In this document: one piece after another, positions 36,501 through 46,253 of the stretch
Position numbering within the stretch: the first letter of the stretch is position 1
How the letters are laid out: each line of letters starts with the position of its first letter
Source of the DNA: Syncephalastrum monosporum B8922
Taxonomy: Eukaryota; Mucoromycota; Mucoromycetes; Mucorales; Syncephalastraceae
Reading direction: 5' to 3'
Assembly (NCBI GenBank): GCA_000697355.1
Contig: JNEN01001207.1
Coordinates: 248,001-312,000 of the forward strand
DNA length: 64,000 nt
Program-made: the position numbers and the translations under genes
Notes under the pieces: generated by a model
Seen by the model: the letters and a program-made list of their open reading frames with translations, nothing else
What the model was told of the DNA's origin: nothing
The model's database searches: none

Positions 36501-36634
36501 TTGGTGGAAGTGGGCGCGGGCTGCCATCGGGAATGGAGACTCGTGTTGGAAGACGTCGAGGGCGAGCGGGTTCGGAAGGTTGAGCCCCTCCGGCTCTGGG
36601 TGGGCTGAGGTGGAGAGAGGAATGCGTTGGTCAT
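33555..36634 (-). CDS. Kinesin motor protein, probably kinesin-7 (Kip2/CENP-E-like)
   Basis: N-terminal motor kinesin with many introns. A roughly 110-residue Ser/Thr/Pro-rich extension precedes the motor, which starts [18 protein letters not shown]. Visible motor elements are [52 protein letters not shown] (switch I), [11 protein letters not shown] (switch II), [17 protein letters not shown], and the ILQPSLSG / [12 protein letters not shown] end of the motor. The P-loop exon lies near 35,770-35,850 ([18 protein letters not shown]). Between switch I and switch II there is an inserted Ser/Arg-rich stretch. After the motor comes a coiled coil ending [22 protein letters not shown]. The Ser-rich head extension and GVIPRA motif point to kinesin-7, but tail and family assignment are inferred. 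Confidence 0.85.
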
Positions 36635-37339
36635 CGTCTCAAGTGCAAGTAGAAAGTGGAGAGTGAAGAGAGGAGAGTGGAGCCTGGAGCCAAACTGGCT
36701 GAAGAACACCTGCTCATACAATCGTGCCTTATTCTTCCTTTGACTGTGTAACAATCAAATGCCTGAACAGCTCGAATCATCCAATACAGTGTTCTCTCTC
36801 CTTGTCATCATAAACATTGGCTCTCTGCTTATTAAAATCACTATCTTTAATTGAATATATCGCTTCTCAGCTTTCATCATATGATTCAGGTACATGGGTA
36901 CCATGGTGTATACCGGTCGTCATTATTACTCGGGGGAAGTTGCATGCAGCACACCATAATATAAGACAAGACAAGGGCGCCGAGGAAATAGGATATATTA
37001 TCATCTTCACCCATAAATAAAGTATATCATTATTAAAATTATGTAGCATGAGGCAATTGCAAAGAGAAAACCAAGAGCTCCTTGGTTTCTTTTATGGCGG
37101 TGGATTTCAAATAAAAATACTCAGTAACAACAGACCACTGGAAAAGAGGGATACTTGCGCTTTTGTTCCATCAACATCAACATGGTTTGCGATGGATAAC
37201 ACGCGTCAATAAGTAGAATCAAAAATCACATGGCTCGATACGCATATTGTAACAATATGTGGAGATGAGTGCATAGTGTCGGGGTCACTTAGGCCACGCG
37301 AATTCGATTTCGCTCCTCCAACTTCTCTTCATAGACGCG
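36635..37339. other. Divergent intergenic interval
   Basis: It separates the kinesin (-) and DUF1295 (+) start codons. It is AT-rich around 36,800-37,130 and has no supported gene. Confidence 0.4.
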
Positions 37340-38621
37340 ATGGTCGACCTTGCAGCATTGTCTTGGGACAGTGCGCAGAATACCCTCGTGTCTACCGCGC
37401 ATTCTTTGGTTGAGCTTGTTCAGCAAGGTCAGCTGACCTCGACTCTCCAAGAAGCCGTAAACGATCCAAAGCTACTGCTCCATTACTACCGCACCACAGA
37501 TGCTTTTGCCCTCGCCATCAGCGTGTCTTGCTTCCTTGCCCTGTTCCACTGCGTCATGGGCGAGCTCACGAGAAACTACAGCCAAGTGGGTAAGTCACGA
37601 AGGGAGTTGCCAAATAAAAGCTGATACGACACACACTAGACAAGGCATGGTCCTTCCTCCCTCCTTTGTATATTTGGCATTATGCTATCCACGATTACCT
37701 CAATCGTTCCTATTTTCATCCTCGTCTCCTCCTTGCCGCTGTCCTGACGTCGACCTGGGGCATCCGCTTGACTTATAACTTTGCACGGTAAGCGATTTTC
37801 TCGCGCTCATCGACCTGAATATCTCATATGCAAGAATACGGTGTAGCAAGGGCGGCTATGAATGGTCCGGTAGAGATTACCGCTTTGTGTATATCCAGGA
37901 GAAACTGGGCAACGTGGGCATGGCCTTGCTTAACTTTGTCTTTATCGGCCCAGTCCAAGATATTCTCCTCGCGCTCATGGCTACCCCACTCTACTTTGTC
38001 TCGTTCTCGCAGCAGGCCAGCTTGCACTGGCTCGACGGTGTGGTCGCAGCCGCGTTCCTTTTGCTGCTCGCGATTGAGGTGACTGCAGACGACCAACAAT
38101 GGCTCTTCCAGACCAAAAAGCACGCTTTGCTGGAATACCTTGACAAGTCCCAGCTGGACGGTGACTACAAACGCGGTTTCCTGACCACCGGTTTGTTCAA
38201 GTACTCGCGTCATCCCAACTTCTTTGCCGAGCAGTGCATCTGGTGGACTATTTATGGTTTCTCGATTGCCACAGTTGCGCAGGAGAACAAGTCTTTTGAT
38301 TGGTCTGACTACGCGTCCTATGTCAACTGGACCGTCGCCGGTGCCTTCTTCTTGACCCTTCTCTTTCAGGGAAGCACCTGGCTGACCGAGGTACTATAAC
38401 ACAGCAACAGCGGGCAGACACACCCCGATGATAATGATATGGAGGGCTCAATTGAAATATCTGCTTTTGTATAGCTCATCTCCTCTGAAAAGTACCCGGC
38501 GTACAAGGATTATCAAAAATCGGTGAGCCGTTTTATCCCGTGGTTTCCTTCCCGTCCCAAGCAGCAGTACCAGCACCAGCAGCTCAAGTCGCTCCCCAAG
38601 AAAAAGAAGAAGGCGCATTAA
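37340..38621 (+). CDS. DUF1295 / steroid 5-alpha-reductase-like membrane protein
   Basis: Polytopic membrane protein with three introns (near 37,590, 37,790 and 38,394). Conserved DUF1295 features are VDKAWSFLPPLYIWHYAIHD, TWGIRLTYNF, YEWSGRDYRFVYIQEKLG, and the cofactor-side signature RGFLTTGLFKYSRHPNFFAE followed by QCIWW. These resemble the C-terminal catalytic half of steroid 5-alpha reductases and isoprenylcysteine methyltransferases. The protein ends in SSEKYPAYKDYQKSVSRFIP and a Lys-rich tail (KKKKKAH) that could act as an ER-retrieval signal. The enzymatic substrate is unknown. Its stop codon is only 55 bp from that of the convergent eL24 gene. Confidence 0.85.
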
Positions 38622-38675
38622 ATGATCTCCAACAAAAAAGAGCAAGATGCGAGTTTTATTGGTGGATTAACGTGT

Positions 38676-39398
38676 TTAAGCCTAAGAATGGGAATAAAAT
38701 CGAGATTCATCGTGTGAGTAACAAGTATGACAACCATTGCCTTTATCTTTTTTTTTTACCTTGGTGGTCTTCTTGCCAGCGGCCTTGGCGGCCTGACGGG
38801 CAGCAGCACGGACCTCGGGCTTCTCGCTGCGCTTGGCACGGATGTCGTCCCAGGTGGCACCAGCGACGGCACGCTCGTGCTTGATGGTGCGGCGAGTGCG
38901 CTTCTTGCGGGCCTCCTCAGTGACACCCTTCTTGTTAAGGCGACGGTAGACCTGGGTCCAGCCGATCTTACGGGGGTTGATGCGCTGAAGGAACAGCGAC
39001 TCGGTCTTACCGTTGATGAAACGGAAGGTCTGCAAATGTTATTTTTTTGGGTTAACACATTATCGTTCGCAGGGTTGTCGTGTCATTGGGGGTTGTCGTC
39101 AAAAGTCACTTTACCCTATTAGAAAAGAAAGGGCATAATGTGTAAGTCGACATTCACAATGCTGCATTGAATTGTATTGTATTCTTACTTGCTGTCCGAA
39201 CGAACGAACACCTTGCCCTTACCGGGGTAGATCTTGTGGCCAGAGAAAGCGCAAATCTCGAGCCTATTGGAATCAACACGTCAGTCCGAGTTCGAAGTCG
39301 TTAAAGGTCCAAGTTGCAAACACGTCGTATCCATGCGACAGAGGATGGATGCACACGGATTCGCTTGTTGGATGGATGGATGCGATACTTTACTTCAT
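38676..39398 (-). CDS. RPL24: 60S ribosomal protein eL24, with an apparent 1-nt exon
   Basis: Cytosolic large-subunit protein at the intersubunit bridge. The protein starts MKLEICAFSGHKIYPGKG, with VFVRSDSKTFRFINGKTESL, NPRKIGWTQVYRRL, KKRTRRTIKHERAVAGA and KPEVRAAARQAAKAAGKK, all characteristic of eL24. Exon 1 is only 5 nt (39,398-39,394, ATGAA) and exon 2 is 39,263-39,189. The large exon is 39,029-38,760 and the last exon is 6 nt (38,681-38,676, codons GCT TAA). To keep the conserved Lys of SDSKTFRF in frame, one extra G is required. It is available at 39,115 between a good acceptor (TTTCTAATAG) and a good donor (GTAAAGTG). The total is then 357 nt, or 118 residues. The C-terminus is shorter than in yeast or human. 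If the last intron is retained, the frame reads on to a stop near 38,682. Confidence 0.9.
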
Positions 39399-39913
39399 GT
39401 TGAAGTATGGATTCGAAAGGAGGTTCTATAGGCGGCCCACAGCTTCCTTGATCAAGTGCACCAATATTGAAACCCCGATAGGCACATCTTCGTTTCCCCA
39501 CTCACTGTTTCCTATTATCTTGTTCTTTAAGCACGGTTTTACATTAAATACAAAAAACAGAATACGCTGCCTCAGTTCTTATAGTAAAGGAATGTGTGTA
39601 CCAGAACAAGGCATTGCCACTAAATATATCAAGTCGATCAGGCTGCGGAATGCACGAGGTACCCACTGCCATAGCAACGATACCCTTCTTATAGGCGCCG
39701 TACGGATAACTTGGGATAAATACTAGCCGGATAGAAATAGCTGAAAAAGAAGCCATAAAGATGGGGAGATAGTATCTTAGGGTAAAGTAATACGTTTCGT
39801 ACAATCAGATTAGGATAAATATCAATGCTACAGTGGTGGCTCTTGGCCACCACCACTTTAACTAACAACTAGATACGTGGATGTATGGGTAATATCTACA
39901 GTGCGGGAGGGAA
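39399..39913. other. Intergenic, eL24 5' region and VFA1 3' region
   Basis: It contains the eL24 promoter and leader side and the VFA1 3' end. Short frames here have no recognisable similarity. Confidence 0.35.
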
Positions 39914-40534
39914 TTAGGCAGCTCTTGGGGGCTCCTTGGGCACTTCAGGAAACTGGATGGTTTTAAGTTTCTGACCCGCCTCCTTCTTCTGTACCTTGCG
40001 CGCGTACTCCCGTTGGCGCAAGTAAAGATAATCTCGCTGGAGCTGGAAGCGGATCGGCTGGGTCGGTGTTGTAGGTGAAGACGGGACAGAGGGGGGTGGA
40101 GTGTCTTTCTTTTCGTCGCTCTTGTCATCCTTCTTGTCGGTATCCTTCTCGTTATTCTCGTCTGATTTCTTGTCATTCTTCTCCTCCTTTGAGTCCTTCT
40201 TCTCGTCTTCTTCGGGTTTCTTCTTGCGCCACGAAGTAAGAGCGGATCCTATGCTGGAGACGAGGTCGGCGACGCTGTCGCTCTCTGGGGGTCTGTCTTC
40301 CACCTTGGGCTTTCGCGAGGTCGGACTCTTTGGAGGGGACTGGGGTGGACCTCCCAGCTTGGTGCAGAAATTGCGATCACCGAGATGAGTCCTGCAGACG
40401 TAAAACCAATCGAGGTTGCTGTTGTCGGCCGAGGTCAAGACCACCGAGGTGAACTTGCTGCAGACGAAGCAGGGCCGTTCTTGAGTAACTAATCGAGCGA
40501 CATACAGGTTTTGGAATTTAGGACTCTGACTCAT
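39914..40534 (-). CDS. VFA1: VPS4-associated protein 1-like (Vfa1)
   Basis: Intronless, 206 residues. The N-terminal part (NLYVARLVTQERPCFVCSKF, then WFYVCRTHLGDRNFC) carries two CxxC/CxxH-like pairs, a small zinc-binding module typical of the fungal Vfa1 family, which binds and stimulates the ESCRT-III disassembly ATPase Vps4 at endosomes. The middle is a Lys/Asp/Glu-rich low-complexity linker, and the C-terminus is a charged helical stretch (LQRDYLYLRQREYARKVQKK), probably the Vps4-MIT-binding end. Start at the first ATG, position 40,534. Confidence 0.8.
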   Translation of the reverse strand: MSQSPKFQNLYVARLVTQERPCFVCSKFTSVVLTSADNSNLDWFYVCRTHLGDRNFCTKLGGPPQSPPKSPTSRKPKVEDRPPESDSVADLVSSIGSALTSWRKKKPEEDEKKDSKEEKNDKKSDENNEKDTDKKDDKSDEKKDTPPPSVPSSPTTPTQPIRFQLQRDYLYLRQREYARKVQKKEAGQKLKTIQFPEVPKEPPRAA

Positions 40535-41027
40535 TCGGGGAAAGGAAGTGGCGGGAAAAAAGAATTCTACAGAAGGCTTCTATTCGTCGTTATAGACCTG
40601 ATGAACCCCCTTCCTTTTTGCATATAAATCCGTCCTTATTATGCTCGATGCATAATTCTATGTACCAGCAGGTCATGAAGACTACAGTATATTCTCCCGA
40701 CAGCCCACCGAGTAGTTATCCACGATGTACCCATCTCTGGTCACTCGCGCATGTTACTTTGCGTTGAGAACACTGAGACAAATCAGCAGCTTTCCTTCTG
40801 CATTACCTAATTACATTCTGCTATCGAATTCTGCCTTCCTACGTGTATGCAGCTGTCTGATACCATGCAGTGGTGTTGCTCTATGTACGCGTATATTTGG
40901 CTACCCCTACAAACAATTGTAAACACCACAGTAGGACAGTATGAGAAGGCAGTTGTGCCTTTCTGTTTTTGTCGCTAATCCGGTTGAATATATCGCATTT
41001 ACTGTATATGCATAGCGAATATTGTTT

Positions 41028-41216
41028 TTAGATCTTCTCCAGGTATTTGGGTTTGCAAGCACTCGACTCCTGCACATGCAGCAATTCTTGAAATTGAAAT
41101 ATTCTTGTCAAAGCGTTCATCATTTTTTCCAAAACCATACTAGGCTCATCACCGACGAGCAGTATCGCCAACTGGCCATCTCCTACTTTCACAATCGGCG
41201 CACTTCCCACAAGCAT
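41028..41216 (-). CDS. Possible small protein gene, unknown
   Basis: A 62-codon ATG-initiated frame (MLVGSAPIVKVGDGQLAILL) with protein-like composition, ending ACKPKYLEKI. It may be the last exon of a longer gene, but I found no convincing upstream exon. The T/A-rich tract just upstream (41,229-41,240) could be a leader. I recognise no family. Confidence 0.3.
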   Translation of the reverse strand: MLVGSAPIVKVGDGQLAILLVGDEPSMVLEKMMNALTRIFQFQELLHVQESSACKPKYLEKI

Positions 41217-41683
41217 GCCATTATTCTTTTTTTTTTTCAAAAGTCGCCCGGTTTTGCTATTCGTTTTTCATGCCGCCCAATGTAAAGGAGCTCAATAGAA
41301 TCCGGATATTGAAAATTCGTTTGACGCATAAACGCAAGGCAAACATTTTTACCTTCATTTATTTTGCTTACCCAGGTTTATTTTAGCTTAGACATTTGTC
41401 AGGTTCTCTCAATATGAAAGGCAGGGAGAAATGAAACAAACAAAGGGTTGACATCGGGTGAGGCGCCGGAAAGGCCGATTGCCCATTTTTAGAGTAGAAA
41501 ACCAATGAGGTAACGGGCTGAGGAGCAGGATGATGAGATCAGATGGTGAATGAAGGAAAGTGCCACATGACACGGACCTGGCAACCAAAAGATTACACCA
41601 AAATTGAAAAAAGAGTTCTTGGGCAACACAGGCGGATCTTTTTTTTTTACTGCTATCCCTCGTTTACTGTAACAGCACCAAGT

Positions 41684-43134
41684 ATGGGCGACGAGAAGGG
41701 GTTAACACCTGTAACGTTTGGAAAAGATGGAGCTGGGACCCGCACATATAGCAAACAGGACATGCAAACTGTTTCGGACGAGTCCATCGATGAGATCGGT
41801 TATCCAAAACTTTCCAAACAGCAACAGCAACAGCAGCAGCAACAGCAGCAGCAACAGCAGCAAGAGACAGCACCTCACCGCCATATGGTGGCTGGACCGA
41901 CGAAATCACCACCTCCGGTGCTTATGCCACGCCCAATCCCGGCCGTACCGCCCACTCGAAAGCTGGTCATAGGAAACGGAAACGGGGTGCACGAAAAGGA
42001 CGAAGTTGAAGCTTCCGCCGCAGTGGCGAACGTGAACACCACGGCCTGTTCACGCGCCTCGAGTGCCTACGCAACCCCGCAGCCTCAGTTGCCTGTCGTG
42101 GATGAGACTAAACAAACATCATCAAACGGCGTCGTAACAACGTCACCAACGTCAACGACAAAAGCAGCGACCGCAGCGACCGCGACAGCAATATCGACAG
42201 CGACTGCAGCAGCAACCACATCGGTGGCGGCGAGTACCAGCACCGGGGCCAACCTAAATCCACCCGTCTTCCAACCACCGACGATAACGACCATTGAAGA
42301 GCCTTCCGATCGTAGCGTTTATAGTACATCGTCAGGTGATACACAACAACAGCGGACGCGCACACACCTGGTCACCTCTGAAATTAGCAATGGCCGAAAA
42401 GAGGTTCAGGAGCAGCAAAAAGAAGGACCGCCAACCGCGACGACGATGAACGCTGTAGCTACGACCCTATCCGATGGACCCTCACAGACACAAGGGGGTG
42501 CCCAGAACTCACCACCTACGCGTGTGCGACATCAGGGAATTCTGGTGAGAAAAGTCCAGAAGGCCGCATCGCCCACCTCACCCTCCTCTTCCCTTCCTTC
42601 TGGAGTGTCCGCCGCCAGCGACCACGCCACTAGCCAAACACACACACACACCACTGTGCGTAAATCACTCTCCAACGACCACATCCAGCCGCAGAAATCG
42701 GTCTCCTTTTCGCCACAGTCGATACACCAGAGTATCATGGCCACGAAAAGCGACCCGAGACTCGCGGATTCTGCTTCGGCATGGTTTGCTACAACAGCGG
42801 CGACTTCGTCTGCATCTGTTTCAGGCCCAAACGGCACAAACTACACGCCAAACATAGCTGGGGCCGCAGGGATCCTCAAGGATCCACCTGCTCTGGCCAA
42901 CCAGCGTCTTGCGGAAAGGAAAGAACAGGCCTTATCGCCCGAGTATCAGGCCATTATCCGACAAAATGCTCTGTTGAGACAGCAACTGGATCTCTTGACC
43001 CGCGAGAGGAACGAGTTGCGCCACAATAAGCTCGAGTGGCAGCGACAGCAGACCCTCATCGCTGATCGCTTGGAGAATCTCGAGCAGCAGCTTCGCGATC
43101 ATTGGGCAGCAGCCTCGCGATCAGCTGCAGAACT

Positions 43135-43203
<69 letters not shown>

Positions 43204-44539
43204 GCAGCAACCACAACCACAACCACAGCAACAACCACAAAAGCAGGGAGGTGCTCCACCTGCGTTACAACAGTCGATGGTTGTACCGACGACGAGTGTT
43301 TCGTCTTCAGCCGCGATACCAGCAAGGACGGTACCAGCGGTAGCGCAGGCGTCATCCTCTCAAGCGACCGTCAATAAGCGACGGTCATGGGGAGGCGACC
43401 TCGCGCCCTCCGTTGATCTACCCAGTGACGTCCCGGCCAATGAAGGTGCGTCCCCTGGATGCGCGGCTGACCCAAGCGCAACGCCAGATACAAGGCCCAA
43501 TCCTACCTTGTCCGCACGGCCAACACTCTCCTTGTCGGACCCAACAGGCGCTACCTCTGCTGCAGCGCGTCGTGAAGCCGCTCGACCTTGTCCCTACCAT
43601 GGTGCGTCGGTGAACGCGTCGCCCCACGTGACCGCACAAGCACAACCTGCACATCATCAACGCCACCACCCGCCACCTACCACCGCCATGGACACAGCAC
43701 CTCCAAAACATCATCGCAGTAAAAGCCTGCCGCGCCACGAGGAACACTATGACGAATACCCTCCGCCGCAGCGTTATACCTTCCCCTCCCACCATCGTGC
43801 AGGAGCACCCCGACGCCCACCTCCACGCCAACCCCAGGCACACCACCATCCGCACCACCCAGACGATTACTACGAGCATGACGACTATGATTATGACTCT
43901 GAAGAGGATTATCCCGACGACTATTATGATGACGATGGTTCGTCGGAGGAGGAAGAGGACGAGGAAGACGCGTGGCGAGGCAGACGTCTGGCGCCAAAGT
44001 CGTCTTTACTCAAACATAGGCGCCGCTTCATGCAGCCGCGTTATCCGCCTTTTGCGCCACCTCCGCATCCGCCACCCATGATGCCGCCTATGGCAGGTCC
44101 ACTACCGCCCACCTTACCCGTCGCACGTGGGCCGCCCCGCAAGTCCATCAACCGTGGCTGGCCAGTCCCGCCGTCAGGCGGCAACGAACCGCCACCACCA
44201 CCCGCTGCTCTCGCGGACGGGCGTGGTCTACGCCATCGGCGTTCGTTTGCGGGCAAGAGCCCACGTCACCCACCGCAAGGCTCGCCCAGACGAAGGGTAG
44301 ATCCAGGACGCAAATATGACCCGCATAGCCATTACCCAGAGGATCCTCAGATGGAATACGACGCGTACCGCTATCAAGAAGACGACTATGATGACTATGA
44401 CGATTATCCGCCGCCGCCGCCGCCGCCCTCTGCGGCCGGCTCCGTGCATCATCCAAAGCGCTATCAAAATACCACAACGCGCGGTACACGGCTGCGCGAT
44501 CGGCCCAGAGCTTACCCAGCTTATGGCACATCCATGTAG
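41684..44539 (+). CDS. Large single-exon polyQ, proline-rich low-complexity protein
   Basis: About 951 residues without introns if translation begins at ATG 41,684. The frame is also open to an ATG at 41,543, but that stretch contains a poly-T tract and reads like leader. It is mostly disordered: a 15-Gln run (41,819-41,863), Ala/Thr/Ser-rich linkers, a coiled coil (NALLRQQLDLLTRERNELR), a 25-Gln run followed by PQPQPQ (from 43,136), and several His-rich stretches. It has an acidic Tyr/Asp block (DYYEHDDYDYDSEEDYPDDY) and a PPP-rich, Arg-rich C-terminus. I recognise no enzymatic domain. Such Q-rich, coiled-coil proteins often act as scaffolds or regulators, but nothing here proves a role. GC content is higher than in neighbouring genes. 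Confidence 0.7.
41819..41863 (+). repeat. CAG/CAA trinucleotide repeat (15 Gln codons)
   Basis: An uninterrupted run of glutamine codons inside the low-complexity protein gene, with mixed CAA and CAG codons. Confidence 0.85.
43136..43210 (+). repeat. CAGCAA hexanucleotide repeat (25 Gln codons)
   Basis: Mostly strict CAG-CAA alternation over 75 bases, switching to CAG-rich near the end and then to CCACAA (Pro-Gln). The hexameric period suggests expansion by slippage of a 6-bp unit. Confidence 0.85.
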
Positions 44540-45726
44540 CTCCATCTTTCATTTTCTTGAGTTTTTGTATTTAAAAAAAAATAAATAGATGCTTTCTGGA
44601 ACTCATCTCTTATAAGTTACATATATTTACGTGACTGGGTGGCCCTGGATGACGGCAACAGGAAGATAATGTATTTCAGCTGCGTGAGAAAGTGTTCCTT
44701 TTTTTCTTCTGTTGTCTGGCATACATTGTCTAACCTGCGTCAGGACTTAGTCGTGCCACGATTACCGTAATCCCATAATCAACATTCGCAGCATTTTCCC
44801 ATGAAAAGATTGTGGATATGCTATGCATAAACTGTTGTGATAGTCCTCCACTACTGAACACTTTGCATCCACTGCTGCTTAGAGTTTTCCAACCTTAGTA
44901 GCATATGTGTCTTGATATGCATCTGTTAACAGCAGCAAATCGCGGAATTTTCATATAAATGGTTGTTTTGTATAAAAAGGAGCTGCGGTAGAGGTAGAAT
45001 AAATGGCTAGTAGGCTTTCACAAGCTCGGCGTGTAACGCAGCAAGTCGTCGCGATCGAGAGAGAGAGAACACGCATGGAAAGATCGTCGCACAGACGTTC
45101 CACAAACTGTCGTGTGCCTTCTCAGGTGTTTCCTTGGCGACTGCTCATGTACAGACGCGACAACATCAGATGTCGTCACTTTTCGTGCCCGTCTTCCTGT
45201 TACCGGTAGCCATATATGAATTTCTGGCAGAACTTCAATTCCCAGATAATTGCATACATAGAAGATGAATACCTAATTGAAAGTTGAACCGAGTTGAGAA
45301 GGCATTGACCGGTATAGAGAAAACATTCAGTATTAAGTGTGCTAGAAATAATTGAACCACAAAAGAAGATCGGTATAATTTCTCAGGGTCGGGAAACTGG
45401 ACATTGAACATTGAACAACAATGACGACCTGTGTGCCTGAGAAATGACTACCTCCAACTGCTTAAACAATGGGCGTATTCAATTGTTTGACATATGAAAA
45501 GCTCATCGAAGCAGCATTTGGTAAATAGCTACAGACATGCCGTCATCTGTTGTCTCCATTTGTTTCCTTCGTGTATTGCACAATGCATAAGCATGTCCTA
45601 CACATATCATCCTACAGTGGTGTACTCTGATGGGCGCATGCAAATTATATCACTTATCTGTAGTCTTGAACCTGACAGGAAATGAAATGTTGTTAAGGGC
45701 CTTGTTTCTTTTTAATTTACCGTATT

Positions 45727-45832
45727 CCCGGTTCGGGCCACGCTGCAAGCGGAGCATATCGTCCCAGGAAGGGGGATTTCCCATCTAACGCGATGATCCC
45801 CCTCAAATCTAAATAGGATCTCCCGCTTCGGG
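45727..45832. other. Cluster of three short inverted repeats
   Basis: CCCGGTTCGGG (45,727-45,737) and CCCGCTTCGGG (45,822-45,832) are near-identical 4-bp-stem hairpins. Between them GGGGGAT (45,771-45,777) pairs with ATCCCCC (45,796-45,802). The arrangement is more GC-rich than its AT-rich surroundings. It could be a structured RNA, a decayed small element or a protein-binding region. Confidence 0.35.
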
Positions 45833-46180
45833 AAAGGTTAGTATTTTGAGCGCGCTCTAGGTAGATCAAGTGACTATGTTGTCTTTCCAGCATTATAGAG
45901 TGTGTATTCTCGCTCAGCGCCGTGATTCTCCGCCTATGTCCGCCAGAAAGGTGCGCGCACTCAGCAAACCCTTACCATCGTTTTGGTTACTATGGTGCCT
46001 TTACATGACAATTCATGTCCGGGTGATACCTCCGAACGGTATCTTGCGCAACGTCTACGCGCGTCTGTACGAGGATTTCTGCACCGAGAGATATGCATTT
46101 CGTTTAGGCAGACGTCCGGGGCCTTCTAATTTTCCCATGTCTCTCTCTCAGTAGAGGCAAAAGCGTGCGTTCTTGTCTTG

Positions 46181-46191
46181 TTATAAATAGA
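46181..46191 (+). promoter_or_regulatory. TATA-like box upstream of the lipase gene
   Basis: TATAAATAGAG lies about 70 bases before the lipase start codon, at a distance compatible with a TATA box and a short leader. Confidence 0.45.
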
Positions 46192-46253
46192 GAGCTCTAC
46201 AAATCGGCACTTCTGCTGCTTCCCAACTACATTTGTACACAGCTTGACATCCA

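Larger units (their letters stand above)
44540..46253. other. 1.7 kb intergenic interval
   Basis: No supported gene. It contains an AT-rich 3' flank, a cluster of hairpin-forming GC-rich sequences (45,727-45,832), and the upstream region of the lipase gene, where a TATAAATAGAG motif lies near 46,181. Confidence 0.45.

Noticed and set aside
36068..36608. Plus-strand frames rich in Val/Asp/Glu over the kinesin N-terminus
   Set aside because: They are antisense to the Ser/Thr-rich kinesin head extension, which continues in frame into the motor domain.
41543..41683. 47-residue N-terminal extension of the polyQ protein from ATG 41,543
   Set aside because: The stretch contains a poly-T run coding Phe repeats and reads like an untranslated leader; ATG 41,684 is preferred.
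43056..43377. Ala/Val- and Thr-repeat frames overlapping the long polyQ run
   Set aside because: They arise from reading the CAGCAA repeat in other frames.
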